Position numbers and translations under genes: made by a program
Notes under the pieces: model-generated
Databases searched by the model: none
The model's input: only the letters and a program-made list of their open reading frames with translations
Told to the model about the DNA's origin: nothing
In this document: positions 27,270-35,616 of the stretch, piece after piece
Layout of the letters: each line of letters starts with the position of its first letter
Numbering within the stretch: the first letter of the stretch is position 1
Origin: Aureibaculum luteum
Lineage (GTDB): Bacteria > Bacteroidota > Bacteroidia > Flavobacteriales > Flavobacteriaceae
Length of the DNA stretch: 64,000 bases
Assembly (NCBI RefSeq): GCF_003449015.1
Contig: NZ_QRGD01000012.1
Coordinates: 48,695-112,694 of the forward strand
Direction of reading: 5' to 3'

Positions 27270-29696
27270 TTATATCTTATCAGAAGTTACAGTAATCACA
27301 TAATCGCCTTCTTTCAAGGAGAATTGTCCAGATTGTAGTCCATCAATCTCATTAGATTGGTTTAGTCCCTGCTTATTGCTAATTGTCACTATTTGTGATT
27401 CGGGCACTGGTAATGTTACATTAGCCTTAGTTCCATTTGGAACGGTTATTTCATAAGTATACCTCTCTGATGTCATCTTTTTCCAATTCGATACGATTAC
27501 TCCATAAGGAGAATTATAAGTACAGTTCACAGCTTCAAGTCCTTCAGGCGTGGTAGGTGTAATAAAAAATTCTTTAAATCCGGGATGTTCAGAATCGGGA
27601 CGTATACCAGCTAACCATCGATAGTACCATTCAGAAACCGTCCCAAACATTGGGTGGTTATTGGAGTATGTATTATCACTCTCTTTCCATGTTTCCCATA
27701 TCGAAGTTGCTCCTTGTTTAATCATAAAGCCCCAACCCGGATATGTTGTACTATTTACGATATTAAAAACTGCATTTGGACCGCCGTTTTCAGCTAGTGT
27801 TTCTAGGACATATTTAGTGCCAAAAATTCCGGTATTAAAATGCTGAGATGGACCATTTTTAATTGCTGTTAATAGTGAGTCTGTTGCAGCATTAATTTCA
27901 TCTTTAGGAACTATTTTGTGATAGAGTAACGTTGAAAATAACGTTTGTCTATTAATTTTCCCTATAAATGGTTTGTCCCAAAATTCAGCCCGTACCTGCT
28001 TCTTTAATTTGTATGCTAACGCTTCATATTTTTTTACATCTTTCGTTTTACCCATTACACCTGCAAAGGTCTTCATGATATGAGCACATTGCAAATAATG
28101 GCTAGTACCTGTGAGTTGTACCGGAACAGGTTCCATTGATTCATGATCGCTTAAACCTTTATCAACAATTCCTTCAGGATGAATCATTGCTACTTTATCC
28201 ATCCATTTGTTATTTAGACCATAAAGTTCTTTTATAATGTTGGTATCATTGTAGTAGAGGTATAAGTAATATTGTGTAGTCAAGTAAGCTGATTCCCAAC
28301 TAATGCCACAATATTCTATACCTGTAAATGGTGCGGTATCTACAAAATTTGAATCTTTCATCGCGTCTACCCAATCATAAACTGTTTTACGATAAAAGGA
28401 TTGCATGTCGAAATTATAAATGAAGGCTTCACTAGTAGCATTTAAATCACCCCCATAGCCAAATTTTTCTCTTGCAGGGCAATCTGATTGAACGCTCACT
28501 AAATTTGCCAAAAATGTTCTTTCTGTAGCATCCTGAATCGAATTTAGTAATTTTGAGGAGCTAGAAAAACTATTTTTATTGGTAACATTGGTATGCATAA
28601 AAAGCCCCAAAACATCATCCATTTTAGGTTTTACTTTTAAACCCTTTATCTCCATGTACCGGTAAGTGTGGTAGGTGAAATCTGGGCTGAACCATTGCTC
28701 TTTTTTATCGCCTATGATATAACTATCGGTTTGCCATGCTATATCTGGTGCACCAGGGCCGCCAACTCCTTTTTTCTTAATTTGGCCAGCTACAGTGGTC
28801 ATTGGGTTTACACTTCCATCCTTATAAACGCGTTCACCAAACTTGAAAGTAATGGTGTCACCTACAGCACCAGATAATTTAATTTTATAAGTCCCTGTAA
28901 AATTTATACCCATATCAACAATCCAATTTCCATTTACTGTAGAAGAAATATCGACTGGAGTTATTTCTTGGGTTATTTCAACAGGAGGGAAAAATGCCTT
29001 TACCAGTTTTCCACCAGGAGGACTTCCAATAGCGGCTGCTTGCCATTTCTTATCATCAAACCCAGCGGTGTTCCACCCGTCTAATTCTTTATTGGCATTA
29101 TAAGAAACGCCAATATAAACACTGTTTTTTAAAATAGGACCTAAAGCATATTGCCAAGAGTTATCAGTAACGATTTCTTTAGATTCACCATTTTTATAAC
29201 TAATGTTAAGTTTTGCAATAAATACAGGCTTTCCAACCTTAAGATCTTCTCTTAGGTTTCTTCTTCCCCATTTTCTTAAGGGTAATGGGTTATAAAAACC
29301 GTTACCAAGTACCACGCCTAAACAATTATCACCATTTTGAATGTGTGAAGTTACGTCGTATTCAGAATAGTATATTCGCTTACTAAAGTCAGTCCAAGCC
29401 GGATCAAGAACATTTTTTTTAATACCACTTCCATTAATAAATGCTTTATAATAACCCGCTGCTGTTATACTCAGTGTAGCAGATTTAATGGCTTTATCAG
29501 TTTTAAATTCTTTTCTGAATAATGGTGCCGGGTGCTCCAAATAAAATAACGAATCGCTTTCAGGGAGAGCTATACCATCTTCTATCCAAAATGCATTATC
29601 ATTAAACGCTATTGTTTTCGTTGTTTTTTTTACTGAACTGTTGCATGAAAGAATTAGTAAAAGACAAATTGTAAAAAGTAGTTTTAGTATTTTCAT
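27270..29696 (-). CDS. Glycoside hydrolase family 78 alpha-L-rhamnosidase-like lipoprotein (808 aa)
   Basis: It has a lipobox (LILSC at ~14-18), then N-terminal beta-sandwich domains (GYYKAFINGSGIKKNVLDPAWTDF, then YYSEYDVT and LGVVLGNGFYN) typical of bacterial rhamnosidases. The (alpha/alpha)6 catalytic domain is marked by DCPAREKFGYGGDLNA (residues ~405-420, the GH78 hallmark with catalytic acidic residues), GISWESAYLTTQYYLYLYY, and FMIKQGATSIWETW. A C-terminal beta domain closes it. It is co-oriented with a sulfatase gene 12 bp downstream. It releases terminal alpha-L-rhamnose; the polymer target is not known. Confidence 0.93.
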   Translation of the reverse strand: MKILKLLFTICLLLILSCNSSVKKTTKTIAFNDNAFWIEDGIALPESDSLFYLEHPAPLFRKEFKTDKAIKSATLSITAAGYYKAFINGSGIKKNVLDPAWTDFSKRIYYSEYDVTSHIQNGDNCLGVVLGNGFYNPLPLRKWGRRNLREDLKVGKPVFIAKLNISYKNGESKEIVTDNSWQYALGPILKNSVYIGVSYNANKELDGWNTAGFDDKKWQAAAIGSPPGGKLVKAFFPPVEITQEITPVDISSTVNGNWIVDMGINFTGTYKIKLSGAVGDTITFKFGERVYKDGSVNPMTTVAGQIKKKGVGGPGAPDIAWQTDSYIIGDKKEQWFSPDFTYHTYRYMEIKGLKVKPKMDDVLGLFMHTNVTNKNSFSSSSKLLNSIQDATERTFLANLVSVQSDCPAREKFGYGGDLNATSEAFIYNFDMQSFYRKTVYDWVDAMKDSNFVDTAPFTGIEYCGISWESAYLTTQYYLYLYYNDTNIIKELYGLNNKWMDKVAMIHPEGIVDKGLSDHESMEPVPVQLTGTSHYLQCAHIMKTFAGVMGKTKDVKKYEALAYKLKKQVRAEFWDKPFIGKINRQTLFSTLLYHKIVPKDEINAATDSLLTAIKNGPSQHFNTGIFGTKYVLETLAENGGPNAVFNIVNSTTYPGWGFMIKQGATSIWETWKESDNTYSNNHPMFGTVSEWYYRWLAGIRPDSEHPGFKEFFITPTTPEGLEAVNCTYNSPYGVIVSNWKKMTSERYTYEITVPNGTKANVTLPVPESQIVTISNKQGLNQSNEIDGLQSGQFSLKEGDYVITVTSDKI

Positions 29697-29885
29697 TTTC
29701 TATTTCAATGAAGCAGAACAATATCGAATATGAATTAGTTGCTTGTTTAAGCAACTAATTTAGTAAATAAAACATAAGTGTACTTTAGTTTGTCCATCTT
29801 AACAATGTTTTTCAATTTTATGACATATTTATATTAAGACACTGATAAATGGGTATGCGTTTTAATACTAGGACACTATATTATT

Positions 29886-30794
29886 TTAATATTTTTCATA
29901 AACCATACTGGTTCTTACGTTAGAAAAACTTTTTGGATAATTAGTATTGTCTTTACTATAGATCACTGTCCCTGACATTTCAATATTTTTAATCTTTCCA
30001 TTTGTGCTAAAAATGTGTGCATATTCAACAGATTCAATTTGAGGAGCTTTAAGATAATCTTCATCATAAGTACAAAAAACGGAGCTAACATTATTTATGT
30101 TTTGCTTACCCATTTTATCATGAATTAAAATATAATCGAGGAAATTTTCAGGATATAGTGGTGTGCGATAAGCAAATTCAGAAAAGTCTACTTTAGTTTT
30201 ATTATCGTAATTAAAGTTTCTGATATTTTTTATACCAACGTAAGTATCAATTATTTTTAAAACATTTCCATTTTTTATTTGATATTCATATTTTCTTTTA
30301 AGTTCATATTTTGATAATTTTTTAGAATAAGATTCAATTTTCGAGATATAACTGTCAACATACGTATATGAAATTGAATCAGTATAATAATTAAGTGTAT
30401 TTTTTCTCGAATTAAATAGCTCACTTTCTGATTTTATATATTCCACATGATTGTTTTGTAAATGTATAGAACGTTTTATTGTTATCGTATATTCATCACC
30501 TAAATCATGCTCTAATAAATTTAGTTCAAACAAATTGTTGCTAATTATATCAACACTATAGACACTTCCATTAGTACTGATTTGTGAAATTTTGTTCGAC
30601 AGATCATATTTGTAGTTTATACTATGTGTTGGTCTTATACTTACTGCAGACAACGCTTGGTCAGTAAGAAATTGGACCGAGGTCAATCTAAAATTAGTGT
30701 TTTCGGTCTCTTTGAAATCATCACCGTTATTATCAGATGAACAAGATAATACTATTGCTGTGATGCAGAAAATAACTAATTTTTTAAATTTCAT
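29886..30794 (-). CDS. Lipoprotein of unknown function, DUF4595-like repeats (302 aa)
   Basis: A lipobox (IVLSC at ~14-18) followed by SSDNNGDD makes it an envelope lipoprotein. The mature part has repeated strand-turn units with Tyr and Asp (INYKYDLSNKISQIS, ISYTYVDSYISKIESY, KYEYQIKNGNVLKI), the pattern of Bacteroidota DUF4595/RHS-like beta proteins. No enzyme motif was recognised. It stands alone between the GH78 gene and a second, similar lipoprotein, with ~190 and ~240 bp gaps. Base composition is as AT-rich as its surroundings. The family assignment is moderate. Confidence 0.6.
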   Translation of the reverse strand: MKFKKLVIFCITAIVLSCSSDNNGDDFKETENTNFRLTSVQFLTDQALSAVSIRPTHSINYKYDLSNKISQISTNGSVYSVDIISNNLFELNLLEHDLGDEYTITIKRSIHLQNNHVEYIKSESELFNSRKNTLNYYTDSISYTYVDSYISKIESYSKKLSKYELKRKYEYQIKNGNVLKIIDTYVGIKNIRNFNYDNKTKVDFSEFAYRTPLYPENFLDYILIHDKMGKQNINNVSSVFCTYDEDYLKAPQIESVEYAHIFSTNGKIKNIEMSGTVIYSKDNTNYPKSFSNVRTSMVYEKY

Positions 30795-31032
30795 ATTAAG
30801 ATTAATTTTTTTTTTAGATGCTTAAACAGTACATAACGCACCAAAACGTTACATTATTATTAATTAAACTAGCATTGGTTTCAAGCAAATAATTATGCTA
30901 ACATATGAATTACTTTAACGTTAGAATTTACAATTAATGCTATGGAATCGGTCATTTTTAATTCCGAGAATAAAAGTAGTACGTTTCAATGAAAAACGAG
31001 ATTTATATTATATATTTTTTTGCTTTAATATG

Positions 31033-31743
31033 TTATTCATTGTAATATTGAATATCTCTGGTATATTCAATTTTATTATCAGTTTTCACATTGAAAACCG
31101 TAGTTTTTTTTGTCCAGTTTCCATTGTCGTCATAGATGTATGTACTCATTTCTTTAAATCCATCTGTCTGTTTTTCAGATGTAGATTTATCATTAGAAAA
31201 TAGCAATGAAACTGATTGATTATTAAATTTATTTTCAACTTTAATTAAACTTGATTCATTGTCAAATAACATAGTTTTATTATGACTAGTTGATATTACC
31301 TTGACTGCATTTTTTGAATATTCAATTTTTACAGTATCCCTAATTTGATTTTCATAATTGATATTTATAAATGATGTTAATTTATTTTCAATAGTATAGA
31401 AGTACAAATATTTATTGATAATTGCATCTTCAGAATCCAATACTATTGTAGAATCTCTTAAGTTATTCGAATAGTAATTTTGGTGGTTGTAATTTGAGAC
31501 TTTGGAAGATGTTTCTATAAATTTATCCGTTATGTGTCCTTTCTTATTAAATGAGATTCTTTCAGAAAGCGTAGTAGTATTCCCTCTATTAACATGTGTT
31601 TTAGAGATTTTACACTCTTTTACATCTCCCTTTAATTCACTTAAAAATAAATCTTTAGAAATTATAGCTGAAATATTTAATTTATTATCATTACAAGACA
31701 CAAATAGAATAATACATAAAATAAAAATAAGGGTGCTCTTCAT
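31033..31743 (-). CDS. Lipoprotein of unknown function with YD-type strands (236 aa)
   Basis: The Met at 31743 is preferred because it starts a normal leader ending in the lipobox LFVSC. The body is beta-rich with lines such as SFNKKGHITDKFIETSS and STYIYDDNGNWTKKTTVF, which resemble the YDxxGNxT repeats of YD/RHS-like proteins. It is similar in build to the preceding lipoprotein at 29886-30794 though not obviously its sequence paralogue. It has no recognised domain and no operon partner. Its place beside carbohydrate genes does not by itself give a function. Confidence 0.6.
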   Translation of the reverse strand: MKSTLIFILCIILFVSCNDNKLNISAIISKDLFLSELKGDVKECKISKTHVNRGNTTTLSERISFNKKGHITDKFIETSSKVSNYNHQNYYSNNLRDSTIVLDSEDAIINKYLYFYTIENKLTSFININYENQIRDTVKIEYSKNAVKVISTSHNKTMLFDNESSLIKVENKFNNQSVSLLFSNDKSTSEKQTDGFKEMSTYIYDDNGNWTKKTTVFNVKTDNKIEYTRDIQYYNE

Positions 31744-32047
31744 AAGAAGTTTATTAAGCATTCGTTTTTTTTTGTCATAGTACTATTATAGATGGGTGAT
31801 TTTTTAATGGCTCGCAGTGTTTTATTAATTGCAGTTATTGTTTGACGCGAAGTTACAAAAAGAGGAATATAATGAGGTTTGAGGACACATGCAATTTTTA
31901 TAGCTATTTAAAACAAGCTATAGCAATTACTAAATAAATGTTACTTTACAACCAGCGTTACAAAAACATATTTTTCTTTATGATTTATAATTTTCTGTAA
32001 AAATCTGTAGTAACAAAACCCATTGCTGTATAAAGATTTTAATAGAG

Positions 32048-33781
32048 TTAATTATTTTCTTGGTAATAATACAATCGCGTTAGACCACTTATCCAACCCG
32101 CTGGATGATGTATTCCACCTTCATCACCAAAATAAGTCGGTGCATCAGCTTTTTTTGTAGGTCTTTCAAGTTTAAATTGTTTAAATGCTTCAAATCCATT
32201 CGTAATTGTTCCCGTCATAGCATCCCAGTCTGCCTTAGAACGATTTCCTATTCCAACAATCATGCTGGCTGAAAAGTCACGGTCATTTTTATGAAACCCA
32301 CTATGTAAACCAGTAATCCAATTTAAATTACCCATGGCAATATCAATAAATTGATCATCGTCATATAAATGATAAAACTCCATTGCTAAACCTGCCGCAT
32401 AACCAAATATTTTGTTGTGTCCATGATACCAACCAGAGAAGTTTAGTAACCCCTCACCTTTGTAATATCCTGCTGGCAAAATTTTAAATGGGTTTTGCCC
32501 TGTAGCTGGCACAAAGTAATTGTAGGCAAATGATTTAACCGTTTTATGCCAATTAGCATTATCATTATGTTGTGGCCAAAGCTGCATCATTTCAATCATT
32601 GGTATTAAGTAATGCGGAAAATGACCACCTTGGTTATAGGCTTTATAATTTGCACTCCATGCTCCACAATGAATATTTGCTTTTTCAGTAAAATCATATG
32701 AGTCATATGTATAAAAATGGCCATATAAGCCATCTTCTGCTTTTTCTTCTGGAACTTGTCTTGCCATTACTCTTTTAGCATAAAGAACAGACCGTTCTTT
32801 GTATTCGGTTTCTCCCGCTTTGTAAAGCTCTAGCCCTGCCCACATCATCATAACCAAATCACGCGTCATCCATTCTTTTGGTGGCATAAACATTTTCTCT
32901 GGTGCACCGTGAACTATGGCATATTCCTTTCCGCGATTGTCCCAATGCAATACTGGTCCATATTGGTCGATCCATTCAAAAGATTTTTTAGAACGTTGAA
33001 TATATTCAATACTTTTTTGCGAATTAATATCTTTAATAATGCGTCCAATACGGGCCAAAATCATGGATGTTTTTGCAACGTTACCTGTAACAACTTTCAA
33101 ATTCTGACGTGCTTCATGCACTACAGCTCCTTCTTTATATCCTATTTCTTCGGCAAGATCTTGGCAATAAGCGACATAATTAGCACCAATAATCATTTGT
33201 TCTATAGTTTCTTGCTTTTCTTTTGTACTTAACTTACTACCAGTAAGTTCATACAAATCGCATAATGCATTAAGCATTATTATATGGCTACTAACTTCTT
33301 GAAGCGGACTTCCACAATCTTTCCAACCACCTTCAAGTTTGTAGCTTAAACTGTCACGCTTTTTTAAATGGGACAAGGCAGTTGCATACCATGTTTTATT
33401 CCACATCCTATTTTTTTCAATAATAATGGGTAATTCTTTCTTGCTAGCGAACAAGGTTTTTTTATGATCCTTAATTTCCAAAAAGTATGTGCCTGCTTTT
33501 TGATAATTAGAAAAGTCGACCTTCCACCAAAATTTGCCCCACTTTTTTTCCATTTTTAGAACCTTTCCTTTAAGTACTTTTTTATTGTCTGAAATTCGAC
33601 GTAAAGTAAAGGTAGCATCGGTACTCAAAAATGTTGAGTCGGTGTTTTGAACCATCGCATTTTTAGGCATTAAAATATCATAGCCAACCTGAGAATATGT
33701 TAATAGTGTATAATCATAGGGCTTTTGAGAAAATACATTTATTGACATCGTCAATAAGAAAGTAATTATTAATTTTTTCAC
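32048..33781 (-). CDS. GH9-like secreted protein with altered catalytic motif (577 aa)
   Basis: The start is taken at the GTG at 33781, which gives the leader KKLIITFLLTMSINVFSQ; the frame is open 51 bp further upstream to an ATG. It has an N-terminal Ig-like cellulase domain (~22-120) and then an (alpha/alpha)6 barrel of GH9 type. The usual GGWyDAGD catalytic motif is GGWKDCGS (D155 kept, second Asp replaced by Ser). The segments HEARQNLKVV, HWDNRGKEYAIVHG, HCGAWSANYKAYNQGGHFPHY and GDEGGIHHPAGWISGL follow. GH9 enzymes hydrolyse beta-glucans. The missing Asp suggests altered specificity, another mechanism or no activity. Confidence 0.8.
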   Translation of the reverse strand: MKKLIITFLLTMSINVFSQKPYDYTLLTYSQVGYDILMPKNAMVQNTDSTFLSTDATFTLRRISDNKKVLKGKVLKMEKKWGKFWWKVDFSNYQKAGTYFLEIKDHKKTLFASKKELPIIIEKNRMWNKTWYATALSHLKKRDSLSYKLEGGWKDCGSPLQEVSSHIIMLNALCDLYELTGSKLSTKEKQETIEQMIIGANYVAYCQDLAEEIGYKEGAVVHEARQNLKVVTGNVAKTSMILARIGRIIKDINSQKSIEYIQRSKKSFEWIDQYGPVLHWDNRGKEYAIVHGAPEKMFMPPKEWMTRDLVMMMWAGLELYKAGETEYKERSVLYAKRVMARQVPEEKAEDGLYGHFYTYDSYDFTEKANIHCGAWSANYKAYNQGGHFPHYLIPMIEMMQLWPQHNDNANWHKTVKSFAYNYFVPATGQNPFKILPAGYYKGEGLLNFSGWYHGHNKIFGYAAGLAMEFYHLYDDDQFIDIAMGNLNWITGLHSGFHKNDRDFSASMIVGIGNRSKADWDAMTGTITNGFEAFKQFKLERPTKKADAPTYFGDEGGIHHPAGWISGLTRLYYYQENN

Positions 33782-33999
33782 ATTTAGATCTTTAATATTA
33801 TTGAGTGTTATCTTACAACTGGCATAAGACAAGGCAAAATGTTGGGTAACAAGTTTGAATATATTTTGTACGAATGGGAAATTGGAGATTTTTCAGTGCT
33901 AGCAAATCGTTTGTCGTTTTATATTTAATTTAAAAGTAAGTATATATTAAATGCGGTGTTGTGCTTTTGTGCATTTCATTCTTTTGGAATAGGTAATTT

Positions 34000-34350
34000 C
34001 TATTGTCTTAAAAAGGATAATTTATCCCAATATCCTCTTTGAAATTTAATATTCCCGTAATTAATGTGAAAAAATCCACATCCACGTAGCCCTAATGGGT
34101 CTTTCCATTCCAAAATACCCCAATCATTATCCTCAAAAATGTTTTCAATAATACAATTCATATCCGCTTCTTTAAATTCTCTATCAAACATATCTCTGAT
34201 TGCAGTTTTTCCAATTACAGGTTCATTTGTTACTTGATGATTAATCACGATGAAGCATAACGTGATAGAGTATAATTTCGTTGCGATAAATCCGATGGGA
34301 TTTTTCGGACAAGAAATCAGGATTAAAGATACAGAAAGAATGTCGGACAA
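34000..34350 (-). pseudogene. Truncated NTF2/SnoaL-like protein, N-terminus decayed
   Basis: The C-terminal ~75 residues match the SnoaL-like fold closely: GKTAIRDMFDREFKEADM, then ENIFEDNDWGILEWKDPLGLRGCGFF, then GNIKFQRGYWDKL. The preceding ~38 residues (from the ATG at 34350) do not look like the usual N-terminal helices of that fold and include odd hydrophobic runs. The proper start is therefore probably lost or frame-shifted. The 116-residue length is short for a family of ~130-150. I treat it as a likely remnant; a short functional protein is possible. Confidence 0.5.
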
Positions 34351-34418
34351 TAACCTTTCCTAGCAATGAATTATAAGCATTGTTGCCTGTCAGTATTTTT
34401 TATTTATGTTTTCAATCT

Positions 34419-35009
34419 TTAATTTTCGATTTTTATCAATTCATTATACAAATTGTCTAAAAATTTTTGTTGCTTTATTTTTACAGTAAAATATCTTTGA
34501 TAATTCGCTCCACAAGATTCTATATCCAAAATGTTTTTTTTGTTAAATGACCAGTCATTTGTGTTTTTTATAGTTAAACTTAAATCACTATTACAGCTAA
34601 GCCACAGATTAGAGAATTGAGTTTCTTTGTTTTCTTTTAATTTATTGAAATCCGCATAAACAGTAAAACCTTTCATTTCCGGATTAAAAAAACGGATAAT
34701 TTCAGTAATTGGAACTCCTCCCCATTCTATTGTTATTCCTTCTTTAAAAGAAACATCAGTGATATCTTTCTCGTTTAGTAGTTCTTTTTGCTGATGTTTT
34801 TCCCAAAAGTAACGTTTTATATATGTGATTTTCGTGCCTTTTGGTAATAATATATTTTTAACAACTATAGGTTTCGATATTATATAATAAGGACTATCAT
34901 TCTGGTTACTATTAACATACATTGATGCAGATGATTTGGCAAAGACATAAAAGAAACTAATAACTATTATTAGTATCCCAAATATTATAAATATGTTTTT
35001 TGTTTCCAT
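34419..35009 (-). CDS. Single-pass membrane hypothetical protein (196 aa)
   Basis: Not recognised. One N-terminal transmembrane helix (residues ~6-24, FIIFGILIIVISFFYVF) is followed by an external alpha-beta domain with a positive strand (LPKGTKITYIKRYFWEKH) and an amphipathic C-terminus ending in a helix (QKFLDNLYNELIKI). Two Cys residues (WLSCNS and ESCGAN) could pair. It is flanked by a truncated NTF2-like gene and a decayed IS200, so it sits in an accessory spot. It has no partners and no motif that suggests a function. Confidence 0.55.
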   Translation of the reverse strand: METKNIFIIFGILIIVISFFYVFAKSSASMYVNSNQNDSPYYIISKPIVVKNILLPKGTKITYIKRYFWEKHQQKELLNEKDITDVSFKEGITIEWGGVPITEIIRFFNPEMKGFTVYADFNKLKENKETQFSNLWLSCNSDLSLTIKNTNDWSFNKKNILDIESCGANYQRYFTVKIKQQKFLDNLYNELIKIEN

Positions 35010-35053
35010 TTTTCGTTAAAAATTTTGATTTTCATATTGCAGGCAACTTAGGA

Positions 35054-35075
35054 ATATATGTACCGCTACATATAT
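35054..35075. repeat. Inverted repeat, possible left-end hairpin of IS200 remnant
   Basis: Nine-base perfect arms (ATATATGTA and TACATATAT) around a CCGC loop, just before the tnpA remnant. AT-rich repeats are common by chance, so this is suggestive only. Confidence 0.4.
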
Positions 35076-35084
35076 AATAACGTG

Positions 35085-35370
35085 ATTAACATTTCACATT
35101 GTATGGAGTACAAAATATAGATATTAAATTGTAAAAGGAGATGTTCAAAAACGATGTCGAAGTTTGATCATCCAAATTTGTGATGCAGAGGATATTCACA
35201 TCTTGAAAGGAGTAGTTTTACATGACCATATTCATGACCATTTAGAGTATAGACCATCTCAGGATATTAGTACAATCATAAAAAAGTTAAAAGGCAAAAA
35301 TTCACCATATTTAATTAGAGTATTTTGCAGTAAATTATATTCTTTTTACTCAATATGTAGAGCGGAGACG
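35085..35370 (+). pseudogene. Degraded IS200/IS605-family transposase (tnpA) remnant
   Basis: The frame around 35134-35350 reads KGDVQKRCRSLIIQICDAED, then HILKGVVLHDHIHDHLEYRP, then SQDISTIIKKLKGKNSP. This is the hallmark core of Y1 transposase TnpA (LKGVVSKDHIHMHIEYPP, then S-x-IVKKLKGRSS), with the HxH metal pair HIHDH still visible. Upstream, the TnpA N-terminal phrase is present only with a stop codon and a frame change, and the catalytic C-terminal Tyr segment is not recognisable. It is therefore a dead copy. Confidence 0.7.
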
Positions 35371-35542
35371 TGGCAACACGAACATCAAAATCTCTCATTC
35401 CTTCATCAACATAATCGATCTCAATTTTTTTCCATTCATTTAAAATAGATTCTCAATTCAATTTCATTTGACCAAATTAAGTCTTACCCTTCAGCTGCTT
35501 TTAAAATATAGTACTTCATTTTTTTAAATTAAAAGCAACAAT

Positions 35543-35566
35543 ATATACCCACAATTGTGGGTATAT
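35543..35566. repeat. 24-bp perfect palindrome downstream of gcvP
   Basis: The 12-base arms (ATATACCCACAA and its exact complement) abut with no loop. It lies ~51 bp after the gcvP stop on the minus strand, with a T-rich stretch following, so it may serve as the gcvP terminator or as the right-end hairpin of the IS200 remnant. Confidence 0.55.
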
Positions 35567-35616
35567 CCTTAATAATTTCTGTTTGTTTTTTATGTAAAAA
35601 AACAATAAAATAAATC

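Larger units (their letters stand above)
35010..35616. other. Accessory spot: decayed IS200 and hairpins
   Basis: No intact gene. It holds the IS200 tnpA remnant (35085-35370), an AT-rich inverted repeat at 35054-35075 before it and a 24-bp perfect palindrome at 35543-35566 after it, which may be the element's end hairpins. Confidence 0.5.

Noticed and set aside
23432..33781. Complete polysaccharide utilisation locus
   Set aside because: No SusC/SusD pair, no hybrid two-component or ECF/anti-sigma regulator and large gaps with unrelated lipoproteins, so I describe it as a group of enzymes only.
34360..35080. Integron-like gene cassette sites around the 196-residue gene (similar GTTGCCTG / GCAGGCAAC pieces at each side)
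   Set aside because: Only eight or nine bases match and the expected attC core pairs are not clear; chance similarity cannot be excluded.
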